A DNA stretch of 64,000 bases, taken from NCBI GenBank assembly GCA_003290165.1, contig QNQO01006232.1:62001-126000 (forward strand), written 5' to 3'. This DNA is from Berberis thunbergii (taxonomy: Eukaryota; Streptophyta; Magnoliopsida; Ranunculales; Berberidaceae). Positions 23,796 to 36,483 of the stretch are shown here, piece by piece (position 1 is the first letter of the stretch; each line of letters opens with the position of its first letter). The notes below the pieces were generated by a model that saw nothing but the letters and a program-made list of their open reading frames with translations, was not told the origin of the DNA and did no database searches. The position numbers and the translations under genes were made by a program.

Positions 23796-26700
23796 CTAGT
23801 CACGCCAACTTGTTTTCCTTTCTCTTACACTTCTGCCTCTTCTATAGTCAATCTCAGCATCAGAGCTTGATAAACCCGGCTGGTACCTTTTTGCCGAATT
23901 TGCCATTATCCATCCTTGAGAATATGTCCTCTTCATCAGTCATGATCTCAGTGTGACGCTCACTTGTATCAGAAGCATCGTCAGATTGCTTTGTAGATTT
24001 GTGACCTGAAACATCTAAAGATATTTCCAGTGAGAAGCAAGATAACATCATATCCTCATTTTAGCATCTCAGGACAAGAAACTTTAACGAATGTAACTCA
24101 GTGACCATATTGCTGCCACTAAGCAACCACTACATAAACCTAATACAAACATTAGAGAGCATTTTCAAGATCAAATATAACTGACCCACCTTTGAGTCCA
24201 TTGCACAGTTCAGGAACAAGACCATTTGAACAATTTGCAGCCTGATCCGATGCTGATTTTAGGTCTCTGTTATGGAGAGGACTTGTCTCTGTAGTCTGCA
24301 CATATTCCCTTTTGCTGAACATGCCAGGTACCGTGCCCACATGTATGTCTGCCTTAGTGGTGGCTAAAGGAGCCATTGTGAATGAATCATCAAGTACATC
24401 ATCTGAAATCTCAACATAGTGTGGTGTTGTGATGATCTCATCTGCACTGAACCCAATGACGCTCTGTAAGCCTCTATTTCCTCAACATCCGGCTTGCAGT
24501 TTTACTGGGCCTGTTCTGATGTCCATTTCCATTACTTGACTGAACGTCTGCCTCCCTGGAAACACTGAGCCGTCCTCCAGAATGAGCCTGGTCAAGATAG
24601 AATTGTGCCGATGTAGCAGGATAGAAGAATCCTGAATCTTGAGTCAACATGAAATTTCTAGATGGGCCAGTATCAAGCCCAAAGAACCTAGAAGATGGGG
24701 GCTCTGAGAGCGTTGAGAATCTGGATAGGAAATGGGTGCACCCCATCGTGCAGGGAACTCGCATTCAGTAAAAGATGATGATAATCCATCACCAGAAGTT
24801 CCAGAAATTGGAGAAATGTGACTGCTGGCAGGACTTTCAGGATATAGCGGATAGGTTGCTTGAAGATCATTAGTAAGATAACTTGACTTTCTGGTAGACG
24901 ATGAAAGGAACTGAGCAAAAGGTACGTCTGGGGATGATGGTGTAGTAGGGTGATTTAACTCAGGAGGTGGAGTGAATGGAGCAGTTGACGGCTCTGTTGT
25001 AAAGGTTGAGAAAACAGGAGGCGAGACCAGTTGGGTTTCATTGGCATAAGGCCCAGTTGCAAACATAGCGTTGGAGGGACCCCAGGAGAATTAGCAGACA
25101 ATGACAAGAAACAACTAGGTGATTGAGCCGTCGAAGGCAGTGCAGAATTTGTGGAAGGACGCAGGCGATGATGGTGGAGCTAGAAGAGATGGGGTTATCG
25201 TTGTAGCTTGGTTAGGCATCCCATTAGGTTGAGGTCCATTTGCTCGATTCCCTGAGTTATTTCCTTCAGGGATTCGAGATGCAGGTACAACACGTTTGCC
25301 ACCTTTCTGTGATCCAAAGCAAGAAATACCACCCCAGCAGACTCTCCATCTCCTCCGCTGCATAGAGAAGTAGCTTAATGAGTTTGCAGCACGAGGCAAT
25401 CAAATATTTCATGTCACAAAATATTACATCTCATAAAATTAGATCAAATTCAGAATCGGCCTCCAGAGGTTATGCCAGCATGGAACCAGATAAGGATAAG
25501 GATATATACACAATGCATTTCCTATAACTGGAATTAACTGATAAAGTAACATAGAAAGTGCAAAAGCCTTCTTTAATTGAACAACATCTCACCGGCAAAA
25601 ACATCAGAAATTGTTCAACAAGACCCAACAAAGAGAATTTGGTCAAAGATTTGAAACAGGCCCATCATAATTCACAAGTAACCCACAAGATTATTTTTTC
25701 ACTTCCATATTATAATTGGTCGCCTTGACTATCCATATACCTCATAAACTAATATGCAGATTAAGGTTACAAGAGAGCAAGTTGAAATACACCAATACGA
25801 AATGCATGAATGTCTTTCACCGTGATGTCAAAAACTACATCCACAGAAACTACTACCACTCAAGCGATGCAATTCAATTTTGGTAGATCCTCTCCTTCAA
25901 TCAAAGGAAGGAGTTAAGTATAGCACTAACTTTCTTCCAGTGATAGGACACCGGTGCGCATCACGAGGCACCACCAAGTTCACCTTAATATTACAGGAAC
26001 TTTATCCCTTGCAGCTCTGAAAACAATGTATAAAGAGATACACTATAAGCCCTCTAGTCCGATTATCTTCTTAAGAATCTAGAGTAAACAAATTCTTTTA
26101 GTTGATATCTTTGGAGCAATTTGGTCAAACTGCCTCGTGTGACTTAATTTTTACCACAGGATGTGTCCATGACTGAGGACTGGAAGCTCACAAGTATCAG
26201 TTGCTGGTCATATATTTCCTTTTATAAATGAACTGTTTTGTATGGCGGTTGTGTGTGCCAGGGAAGATGACGGTGATCCTCTTGGCATATAAAAGAACGA
26301 ATTGAGAGGGAGGTGCATATATTAGGCACACGCCACAATTGAAGTCAAGGTTGACCTAATAAACATAGCACCTAAATGAAAGAGATGTTACTACCCGTGA
26401 TGGAAAGAGCTAGTGAGAGCATCCATCAGCCTCAAATTCTGAAAAGTTTGTGGAATAAATTACTCTGAACAAAATAGGTAGTGAATTACCCTTTCGGCCT
26501 AAAGAGCTAACATGCCAATTAGGGCTTTGTGGATGCTCTATAGGAACGCCCTTCACATTGAAGAGCATGAAATTGCCTATTCTTCATTATACATACTTAA
26601 ATCTCAAGGAGGTCCAAGGCCCATTTTGCTCCTGACAGCCATGCTTCAGGGACAAAGACACTACTGGGCTTGGAGTCTAACTGAGGCAAACAACCAAAAA

Positions 26701-29042
26701 TGTGAAACAACCAAAACATCAGGTTTGTGTATATAACATTAGTCTTCGACTTTATGCTTCAATTTTCAAGGAGTAAATCCTAAAAATGAATGTACTGAAG
26801 TAATAATGACCTTTAATAAACTAAAGAAAACCATACGTCATTAATCGTCATCACCAATACATCCAATTACAAGAATCTAATCGATCTGAAGATATCAATT
26901 CTTTTAGTATCACGATTAAATCAGATCGAAAGCATCTAATAATATACAAATGTAGAGATTTATTGATGATATGAAATTAAGAATGCATAAAGGGGGATGT
27001 CAAGGAAGATTTTAAAGTTTCCAAACAATATAGTGTCAATTTAAAACAAGAGAAGCAAAATAAACACCATTCATTATATTATTGCAATGTCCAACGCCAT
27101 AACAAACTTAAGATCTCCAACGTCATGGACTCCGCAAAAAAAGATTTGTTGAAAACGAATGATATGTGTCCAAAATGTATCTTAGATCAATGATGACAAC
27201 AACAAATTCGCAGCTGATTGATTTCTAACAGCTACATAACTAGAAACATTCAATCATGTGATACTAAAAGTAAAGAAAACCTTTAAAAAAACCCAATTAT
27301 AAATTGTTCTTGCATAAACCAGCTTTACAGAAAATGTAAAAAAGCCTACAACCTAACATCAATAATTATTAGATTATTCTTTCCTCTGTACATCGACCCA
27401 TAATGGATGTTTAGGTTTGTTTATTATTTTATCAGTATGCACTATTCTCCTTCTTTCTCACGCATGCCTTCTCTGTCCTTTTCATGGTAAGTAAGCTAAG
27501 AGGGTTTTTTTTTGTTCTCAATATACTCAGTAGTCTTAGTAAGAAGTGGGACACTTTAAACAGAGCATTTGTTTTGTTTTTAATTCTAATTAGAAGTTGA
27601 AATTTTGATTGGAGTAAGTACCATGGGGGTATTGATCACTTAGCACTGAGTGCTAAATGAAAATTCATTCCAATAATATTCTCACAAAAAATTTATAATG
27701 ACTGCTGATGCCTTCACAAACCATCTCCTCTTCTCCACCTCTCTATCATGCGAGCAATGTTGCCACCACCACCCTCCCTGGCCTCCCATCTTCCTCCTCC
27801 TCTTCTTCTTTCTCATTCTCTTCCTCTCTGTTGATGGGGTGATTTAGGGTGTGGTGGAAGGGGATCTCAATGGTATTTGGAGTAGAGAATGCGGTTAATG
27901 TTGGTGATTTGGGTGAGCGGTGGGAGTTGTGTGGTGGTGTGCAAAAATGTCAAACAACTTCAAGTCAGTACCTAAAATCAAATACCTTTAATTTTACAGT
28001 TTCTAAATCTGCATCCATTAGGTCATTCAAAAGCTCGTACATAACTTCTAACTCCAGTTAGAAATTAGTTTCTAAGCATTAAAAACATAAAAAATAAAAA
28101 ACACCACCTAAGAGTCGGGGGGAGGGAAACTACAAAAGAACTCTAAATCTTAATTTGTTTTTTCATTAATGGATTCCTTAAATAGCCTTGAAGGGGCAAA
28201 TTTTGGAACAAGTATCCATTGACAAAATGACAGAAATTACATTACAACAAAAAAGCAAAAGTATGTTGAGAAATAGAAAGATCAAATAATTCATGAAGCA
28301 CCCCATGATCTAACAGTTGAAAGGAGATCAAACTCGACCCACAGACGAGAAATCTGACAAGGATTAAACTCCAAATTCCTAAATTTACAGCATGAGAATT
28401 GTTGTGTATTTTATATATATAAACACCAATAATACTGCACACAACAACCCAATCTCTTATTATAAAAGTAACAATCATATTATACCACGGATGTGTGATA
28501 GACTAAGACATCTTGTTTCCATTCTATGTAGAAGAAAGTCAAAGCACACAAAAAGGGGTTTCCACCATTTTCTTCCCAGCATTCATAGATCAAATGAAGC
28601 AAAACATCATTTTGTTTATTTCGTAAAAATAAATAGATCCTAAGAATACATCAAACTATCACAAGGATTACATATCAGCCTTCCCCAACTAGCTAAAAAG
28701 ACGAAATTAAAGATGACCATCCAAGCAAACTGCAAACCGAACAATCAACATTCCAATTCACATCACTACAATCAAGTCAACCAAAGAAGCAATCAAGAGA
28801 TAGATCCACACACCGAACCCAAATTGTTGACAAATAGTTATAGATCTGATGAAAAATACTATCATACCTGAGTATTTTCATAATATTCGAAAGCTATTAT
28901 GTAAATGTAAACTACTTCCTAAAAGAAATGTTACCCGTTCTCGCTGCTGAAACCGATTCTCTGGCGATCCAACTGCGGTCGCTGCAGCACTGATGGAAGC
29001 ACCGCCATTTGTACCGTTATTTTCTCCTCCGTTACCTGCCAT
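23796..29042 (-). pseudogene. At1g76660-like Pro/Ser-rich protein, six frame breaks
   Basis: Exon layout on the minus strand: 29042-28935 (36 codons, MAGNGGENNG...), 25357-24190, and 24005-23796, with GT-AG introns of 3577 and 184 bp. The product is the plant family of Arabidopsis At1g76660, of unknown biochemical function: CWGGISCFGSQKGGKRVVP, SLLAPPSSPASF, YANETQLVSPPVFSTFTTEP, FTPPPEL, then SSSDAEIDYRRGRS at the end. The reading frame needs a change at six points: about 25152-25157, 25080-25083, 24697-24701, 24500-24503, 24455-24456 and 23888-23892. Most are one base short or long in a homopolymer. Between breaks the family sequence is well kept and splice sites are intact, so either the gene died very recently or the assembly consensus is wrong here. 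Confidence 0.85.
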
Positions 29043-30090
29043 TATAACTCTCTCACATTTTCCGGCTCAAATTCCCAATTTTGAAACCCTAATGAGACAT
29101 CCTAACACAGAATGCAAGATCTAGCGATCAAGAGAGATCTAGATTCAACAACTTGATATCTTTCTCTTTGAAAGAACAAAATTGGATTTGGAGAGATTGA
29201 TTGCAAGTTTTCTTTACGAACAAAACTCAAAAAGGAAAAAGAGAAGAGAAAAAGGAGAGAAGTGGTTGCAATTAATGAGAGTTGAAGCTGAGTCTACATG
29301 AAGAGAAGAGGGAGCACGGGATAAGGGGAAGGTGAGACGCCGTGCTCAGCTTTAAGACCAAAATCCGCGAAATTCGCTATCGTGTTCACGCGGTTAACGA
29401 GAACAGGTTTTCAGATGCAACATTTGCTGCAACAGGAGAACAGGAGTAGCAGCTTCTTTGCTTTGGTGAACGAGAGAGCGAGAGTGAGTGAGTGTGTGCT
29501 GTGTTGGGTTGTGTTGTGTTGTGTTGTGTCAAGTGTGTGAAGATGACACGAACGAACCTCTCTCTCTCTCTCTCTGGGTTAGTTAGGCTCGGTTACATCA
29601 CCGAACCTCTTTATCTCGAGGTTCGGGCAACTTTGGCGTACCAAGGACAACTTTGGAGTTACTTATTTTCCGAAACGCCCTCCAGTTTTTGCTCTTTTCC
29701 TTTTTTAGTAACTATCCGCCATTCCGCGTCGAGTCCTCAAGTCTATAATTTTCCTTCCAATCTATAGAGGGTGTGTTTGGTCATATGGAATTCTATGTTA
29801 CGAGAATTCGTAAGAAAAATTCTACATTTTAGGTTAAATTTATGTATCACTTTACATTCACAATTTGATTTTGTGCTCAATTGTGGGAATGGAAGTCCCA
29901 TGAATATGGAAATCACATCCCTTAGGAGACCAATGAGTGGAATTCTCATTTTCATGAAACTTCATTCCCACCATTGATCACAAAATCAAATGATGGTCAA
30001 ATGGTAGATGTGGAGTGATATATCAATTTAGCCTGAAATATAAGGATCCCCTCATAAATTTCCACGACATAATATTTCATGCAACCAAAC
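29043..30090. other. Upstream region of the At1g76660-like gene with simple repeats
   Basis: The presumed 5' UTR and promoter lie at 29043-29450. TGTGT runs (29495-29530) and a CT run (29560-29575) follow. From about 29768, GTGTGTTTGGTCATATGGAAT resembles the terminal repeat of GTTTGG-type MITEs; the copia element at 30091 inserts just after ATGCAACCAAAC, a possible opposite end. Confidence 0.4.
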
Positions 30091-30352
30091 TGATAAGTTT
30101 AAGGCTAAATTGTGTTCTTTTATTCATTCATCAGCAATATAAATACTGTAGTCAAAATACAATAGGAAACCATCATATACTAGGAAACCTCCCAAATCAA
30201 GGAAACAAATCACTAGCCATCGAAAAGTTTCCTAACCCCATAAACTTCTAACCCCTTGAAACACAATATGCTAAAATATATTTTCCTAACAATAGGATGT
30301 ATTTCCTAATACTGAAAGATATTTTTCTAATAATAGGATGTATTTTCTAATA
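30091..30352 (-). repeat. 3' LTR of the copia element
   Basis: Matches 33865-34125. On the internal side the minus strand has CTTGAGGGGGG directly next to the LTR as polypurine tract. Confidence 0.92.
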
Positions 30353-30358
30353 CCCCCC

Positions 30359-33300
30359 TCAAGTTGGAGCATGAGGGTTAAGAATGCCCAACTTGCCAAG
30401 GAGATAATCGAACTGCGATTTGCCCAAGGCCTTTGTGAAAATGTCTGCCAACTGATCAGTCGTCGGCACATATGAAGGAGCAATAAGACCATCCTGAATA
30501 GCATCACGAACGAAGTGACAATCAACTTCAATATGCTTCGTACGTTCATGGAAGACGGGGTTCTGCGCAATGTATATGGCAGACTGACTATCACAAAAGA
30601 GGGGAACGGCCTTGGGATGAAGTACCCCTAAACTCAATAATAAACCTTTCAACCATTTCAACTCACACGTTATGGCGGCCATAGAGCGATATTCCGCTTC
30701 AGCCGAAGAACGAGAAACCGTATGTTGCTTCTTAGTTTTCCAAGCAATCGGAGAATGGCCCAAAAACACCAACCACCTCGTCAGGGACCTCCGAGTAATA
30801 GGGCAAGCGGCCCAATCAGAATCACACCAACCTTGCAAAGTCAAGTCACTATCCGAGCGCAGGAGAATACCGTAACCCGGAGTACCTTTCAAATAGCGGA
30901 CAACGCGCAATGCAGCATCCCAATGCTCCTGTCGCGGTTGCTGCATAAACTGAGATAACACATGAACCGAGTACGTCAAATCAGGACGTGTGACCGCCAA
31001 ATAGACCAAACGCCCCACCAGACGCCTATAAGACTCAGGATCCGAGAGAAGAGAACCCGTGGCACGCGCCAGTTGATGGTTTTGTTCGATCGGAGACATA
31101 GCAGGCTTCGAACCCAAGAGACCCACCTCCGAAATAATATCAAGTGCATATTTACGTTGACAAAGAAACAACCCTGCAGAGCTGCGGGCAACCTCAATAC
31201 CAAGAAAGTATTTAAGGACCCCGAGATCCTTCATATGAAAACAGGAGCCAAGGTAGCTTTTAAACAGAGCCAAAGCAGCAGAATCATTCCCAGAGAGTAT
31301 TAAATCATCAACATACACGAGCACATTAATTTGAACCGGTCCCTTCTAATAAGTAAAAAGGGAATAATCATAATATGACTGTAAAAAACCATACCCTTTT
31401 AAAACTGACACGAGCTTAGCAAACCAACATCGAGGAGCCTGTTTCAATCCATATAGAGATTTACGCAACCGACACACCAAACCAGGTTCATCAGAGGTAA
31501 AGCCAGGAGAGAGTTTCATATAGACCTCCTCATTTAGATCCCCATGCAGAAAAGCATTGTGTACATCCATCTGATGCAACTCCCAATTTTTAGAAGCCGC
31601 AATTGCAATGAATGCGCGAACAGTCGTCATCTTTGCCACTGGAGCGAATGTCTCGTCATAATCTATCCCTTCGGTCTGATGATTATCGAAAACAACCAAA
31701 CGAGCCTTCAATCTCTCAATACTAGCATCAGATTTGTACTTTATCTTATACAACCATTGACTACCAAGAGCCTTCTTCCCTGAAGGCAACTTTTTCATAG
31801 TCCACGTCCCATTGTCTTCCAAGGCCCGCATCCCCGCTTGCATAGCGGCACGCCACCCTGCATCTTTTACAGCCTCCTTAAAAGACTGTGGCTCTCTTCC
31901 AGCTGTAATAGCTGCAATAAAATTTCGGTGTTTCACAGAAAAACTGTCACAACTAACATAATGTGTTATAGGATAAGGTGTACCTGAGGGAGGTGAAGAT
32001 GTAGAAGCAGGTGAAGCTGAGGATGGACTATTTTTCTTCACCGTAGTGTGTGTAACAAAGTCACGTAGCTTAACCGAAGAATATTTTTCTCGAAAGCCAC
32101 AACCTAAATGCTCACTTGGCGGAGCATCTCCCAACACTGCCCCTCCTGAATCATCCGTGGGAGAAGGCGTAGGCAACACCTGTGGCTGCGGTGCAGGGAG
32201 CACGGGCTGCAACGGCGTGGCGGTGGGCTGTGGTATGGCTCGCGGCTGCTGGGCTGGAGCAGGCCTAGGTGTGGACGGTGTGGCAACCTGTGGCGGCAGC
32301 TGCAGCTGTGTGGTGGCCTGCGGCTGCTGGTCTGGAGCACCCCTGGGCGTGGGAGGGCATACTTGCTGCACATCCTCAGCATTTTCTAAAATATCTGAAA
32401 AATCCACAGCCACCCCTTCATGCAAATCACCATGAATGTCATTGCGAGCAGCAAAATTAGGAGCCTCAACATCAAGATATGGGAAGACATTCTCATAAAA
32501 CTTGACATCCTTTGACACAAAAAAATCTTGCTTGTCCAAATCAAACAAATACTAACCCTTCTTGCCAAACGGATATCCCACAAAGACACATTTACGACTC
32601 CTACTGGCAAACATATCACCCTTTGCCTTCTGATTATGAGCGAAGCACAAAGAACCGAAAACACGCAATTCACCAAAGGAAGGCGGACTACCAAACAAGA
32701 CTTCATATGGAGTTTTATTGTCAAGAATACCAGAAGGTGTTCGATTGATTATATGAGCAGCGGCAAGGGCACATTCCCCCCAAAAATAAAGCGGTAGACC
32801 ACCCTGAAATCGTAGGGCACGAGCAACATTCAAAATGTGTTTATGTTTCCTTTCTGCCCGGCCATTTTGTTGAGGAGTCCCCACACAAGAAGTTTGAAAC
32901 ATAATCCAATTGACCAAAAAATAATCCTCTAGGCAATTAAATTCAGTACCATTATCACTACGAACAATCTTCAATTTCTGAGAAAATTGTCTATCAATCA
33001 TAGTTATAAAGGACAGAAACATTTTAAAAACTTTTGTTTTATCAACTAACAGATAGATCCACACAGCGTGGGAGAAGTCATCCACTAGTGTCAAAAAATA
33101 GCGAGCCCCACAAGACGATGGTGTATCATATGACCCCCATAAATCACAATGGACTAACTCGAAAATGCGAGTAGAGTGATTGTCACTTAACGAAAAACTA
33201 TCCCTAGAATGTTTAGCACGATGACAAACTTCACATGCTTTATTCAAGTTACCACTAGAATTGCTAAAAAATGAAGCAACTTCACCACTTTCTCATAAGG

Positions 33301-33720
33301 ATGCCCCAATCTGCGATGCCATAGCTCCAAAGAAGTTGAAGGAGCAACTGAAACTGCTTTCACCTTTGGCTCCTCCCGTAAGTAGTATAGTCCATCCCTT
33401 CTGTCACCCGTTCCAATCACCTCCCTCGTGTGTCGGTCCTGGATAGCACACAAGTCGGAGTTAGTTATGAATTCACAATTTATATCATCACTCAATTGTG
33501 AAGCCGAAATTAAATTACAATTTAATTTTGGAACATAAAGAACATGGTTAAGAATAATTTTGTCAGTAAGCTTGACAATTCCTTCCTTCAAGGCAACAAC
33601 GTTTTGACCATCTGGGAGGCCAACAGAACATGGAGTCACAGTTCTTAGATCCGACAAATACGACAAATCTCCCGTAACATGATTGGAGCACCCAGTGCCA
33701 ATAATCCACTTACCATTCAA
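30359..33720 (-). pseudogene. copia pol: protease, integrase, reverse transcriptase, RNase H
   Basis: Four minus-strand pieces. 33720-33244 has the protease region with WIIGTGCSNHVTG, where the catalytic aspartate of the usual IIDTGA/S motif is glycine, and the GAG-pre-integrase motif LWHRRLGHP. 33247-32552 has the integrase finger end CEVCHRAKHSR and core (FLTLVDDFSHAVWIYLL, SDNGTEFN, GTPQQNGRAERK). 32548-31346 has a Pro/Gln-rich linker and the reverse transcriptase start ([33 protein letters not shown]). 31324-30359 has the catalytic YVDD and RNase H (SRSSAEAEYRSMA). A TAG separates pieces two and three, another lies just before YVDD, and a frame change lies at 33245. Non-functional. Confidence 0.92.
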
Positions 33721-33852
33721 CCGATTAGTACCTGATCCGATGTGAAGATTGAGAGCCTGCCATTGTTGGTACCTATTGTTGGTAACATGGGCGTTTGATG
33801 GATTTCTCTAATGTCCATGATAGCTCCTAGCTTATTGCTTGGTTTTAACCTT

Positions 33853-33864
33853 GCTCTGATACCA
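33853..33864 (-). other. Primer binding site (initiator tRNA-Met) of the copia element
   Basis: The minus strand reads TGGTATCAGAGC immediately inside the 5' LTR. Confidence 0.92.
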
Positions 33865-34125
33865 TGATAAGTTTAAGGCCAAATTGTGTTCTTTTATTCA
33901 TTCATCAGCAATATAAATACTGTAGTCAAAATACAATAGGAAACCACCATATACTAGGAAACCTCCCAAATCAAGGAAACAATCACTAGCCATCGAAAAG
34001 TTTTCTAACCCCATAAACTTCTAACCCCTTGAAACACAATATGCTAAAATATATTTTCCTAACAATAAAATGTATTTCCTAATACTGAAAGATATTTTTC
34101 TAATAATAGGATGTATTTCCTAATA
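33865..34125 (-). repeat. 5' LTR of the copia element
   Basis: Begins TGATAAGTTTAAGG on the plus strand like its partner. Its internal edge abuts the primer binding site with no gap. Confidence 0.92.
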
Positions 34126-34130
34126 CAAAC

Positions 34131-34860
34131 TCTAAAAAGACTTGTTACTTTTTTTCAAAATTGCTTTGGTGTTTTTTTTTTTTTCTTTTTTTTTTAAATA
34201 ATATTATGGTGCTCTTTTGAACAAACACAACCTAGTTGTTGTCCATGGTTTCACGGGAGATGATTTAATGCAAAATCATTATGATTTGGCAAATGAAGAA
34301 TTTCATTTTGGTACAAGGAAATATAAATGATATATTTCTTTTCAAATAAAAACCGTAGTCACCAGATCATGAAGTAAAAGTAAGAGTGGTATCGAGGAGA
34401 ATCCTTACAAATTCGTTTTATAGTTTCAGACAATTATATCAAAAGCGGGTTATTGTTAACGAGAATATTCATCCCAATAGAAAACTTAAAATTTCTAGAT
34501 TTAGAAAGGCATTGTAGCAGTGGCAAACAACATTCAATTGTGCCAATGACAAAAGAGAATTGAATTCTTGTATGGCAGTGAGACGAAGGTTTGATTGTTT
34601 TCATCTTTTAGCCTTCTATGACAAAAAAAAGTGTCCATCGGGAGATCGAGACTATTCTAAACTTTATGAAAGATTTCATGTCAAATTATGTACAACCTTC
34701 GAAAGATAACATACTAATGTGGGAATCAGTGTTATTTTCACTTATAATATATGGACAACCTTCAGTAAACTTATTAGACAATGGTTCGTGTAGTTATGGT
34801 AGTTAAAATCCAAGTTGAATACACGCGGTTTCACGACTCTAGGAGCAATCATATAGCAAT
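34131..34860. other. Non-coding DNA between two transposons
   Basis: AT-rich with T runs near 34170-34200. No gene or element recognised. Confidence 0.5.
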
Positions 34861-34863
34861 AGC

Positions 34864-35626
34864 CACTACAAAAAAAATTGACATCAGCAACGGCTAAAAT
34901 CCGTTACAAATTGACCCAAAACCGTAGCTAAAAGGAATCAGTGACGGCACCGAAGCCGTCGCTATCTCGTAGCTACATTTATCGTTGCTATTTGATTCAG
35001 CGACATCAAAATAGCCGTGGCTAATTAGCCACGGCATAAAACCGTCACAAAAGTGTAAATTAGCCGTGGCTAACTGATTTTTTTTTTTTTTTAAATTAAT
35101 ATTTTTTTATATTAGCGACGACATTTTGCCGTGGGTAATTGATTTTTTTTTAAAACTTTTAACATTATTTTTATATTAGCGACAGCATTGTGCCGTGGCT
35201 AAATGGTATTTAAAAAATACTTTAATGTTAGCGACGACATTTTGCCGTGACTAACTGATTTAAAAAAAAATTAACATTATTTTTATATTAACGACGGTAT
35301 TTTGCCGTGGCTAAATGGTATTTTAAAAAATATTTTAATATTAGCGACGGCATTTTGCCGTGGCTAATTGATTTTTTAAATTTAACATTATTTTTTTATT
35401 TTAGCGACGGCGTTGTGCCGTAGCTAAATGGTCTTTAAAAAAAATTACATTATTTTTATATTAGCGGCGGCCTTTTGCCGTGGCTAAATGGTTTTTAAAA
35501 AAAAAAAAAAATTTCGATCTATAGAATATTGGAGATCTCTCAGATCTTCAAGAGAGAGGCGGTGGAGGAAGGAAGGGGAGAGAGATGCGCTAATTTCCAT
35601 AGCTAATAATGCTTTTTTTTGTAGTG
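34864..35626 (+). mobile_element. Non-autonomous CACTA (En/Spm) transposon, 763 bp
   Basis: Starts CACTACAAAAAAA and ends TTTTTTTTGTAGTG, the classic CACTA inverted termini. AGC flanks both sides (34861-34863 and 35627-35629), the 3-bp target duplication of this superfamily. Most of the interior is subterminal-type repeats centred on GCGACGGCA..TGCCGTGGC hairpins. There is no transposase; the right 100 bp is unrelated sequence. Confidence 0.93.
35110..35505 (+). repeat. Array of 50-60 bp hairpin units inside the CACTA element
   Basis: About seven units start TTAGCGACGGCATTTTGCCG or a near variant and are separated by A/T-rich spacers with AACATTATTTTTATA. Each unit has an inverted repeat (GACGGCA / TGCCGTGGC). 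Related GTCGC/GCGAC words with other spacing fill 34890-35080. Such arrays usually serve as transposase binding sites. Confidence 0.8.
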
Positions 35627-35629
35627 AGC

Positions 35630-36474
35630 TAAAACCCCAACATAAAGCTCATAGAAAGATGCAACTAAACTAGTGTTTAAATTCAAGTTCTAAAATTTTG
35701 TTTTAAACTGGTTGAGCAGCTCTTCGGTTCAAATTTCTGAATTTATATATGACTTTTTAGAAAAAAAAAACTCACAAGAGATGGCCTAAACAAGTAGTTT
35801 AAGAAAAACAATGCTCAATAACTTTGCAAATTTGATGACTAGGTATGTAGTTTGTCATCTGATGATCCGACCGGCCTTCTTTCATTACTGAAGTAAAGTA
35901 CTATTGCTGATGAGAAGTTGTAATCCTTGATACTACAGCCTAATCATGTCTTGTGGTCCTCATGAATTTTACTATACAATCTATAGTTCTCCTACATGCA
36001 ATAAAATGTCACTTGAGAAACACAATAACTCATCACCTAAGACCACTTAAAGTAGTAACTCGTGATCAACTTATACTTAATACAACTATCCGAACTCTGT
36101 GTTACAACCGATTTTATGTTAAAATAGATGAGTAAATATGATTTCAATTACTTCAAAATTTTATTGATATTCATAAATTTATCAGACTTAACATAAGCTT
36201 AACACTATTTATTTTATATTTCAAACATGTCAAATAGTTAAGAACCAAGGACACGGAATCTTAAGTACTCAAAACCGCACCTGGAAAATAAAACGCCATA
36301 TATCTTGATCTAATGGCTTTGGATATTAAATTAAGTCAATAGGCATTTAGAGGTATAAAATGAATACTAGTGGCTTGATGTGTCCCTGTAGAGCACATCG
36401 AGAGGTGAGGTGTACTGTGTCGGCACAACATTTTAGAGCGTAATTGAGAAAGGTACACATTGTAAGAAGGAGGT
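35630..36474. other. Non-coding DNA
   Basis: No gene, repeat or element recognised. Confidence 0.5.
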
Positions 36475-36483
36475 TTTAGACAA

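Larger units (their letters stand above)
30091..34125 (-). mobile_element. Ty1/copia LTR retrotransposon lacking gag
   Basis: LTRs at 30091-30352 (262 bp) and 33865-34125 (261 bp) differ by 6 substitutions and one single-base indel by my count. CAAAC flanks both ends (30086-30090 and 34126-34130), a perfect 5-bp target duplication. The LTRs end in TA on one side, not the usual CA/TG, in both copies. The element reads on the minus strand: PBS at 33853-33864, protease, integrase, reverse transcriptase, RNase H, then polypurine tract CTTGAGGGGGG at 30363-30353. Only about 130 bp separate the PBS from the protease, so nearly all of gag has been deleted. Confidence 0.93.

Noticed and set aside
27720..27960. 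Possible gene within intron 1 of the At1g76660-like gene
   Set aside because: Only CT-rich sequence and a short ORF of 70 codons without motifs.
32046..32435. Gly/Cys-rich plus-strand ORF of 129 codons
   Set aside because: It is antisense to the Pro/Gln-rich linker of the copia polyprotein; composition is explained by that.
35110..35505. Regularly spaced palindromic repeats resembling a CRISPR array
   Set aside because: They lie within a CACTA transposon with its own ends and duplication in plant nuclear DNA; the spacers are similar to each other.
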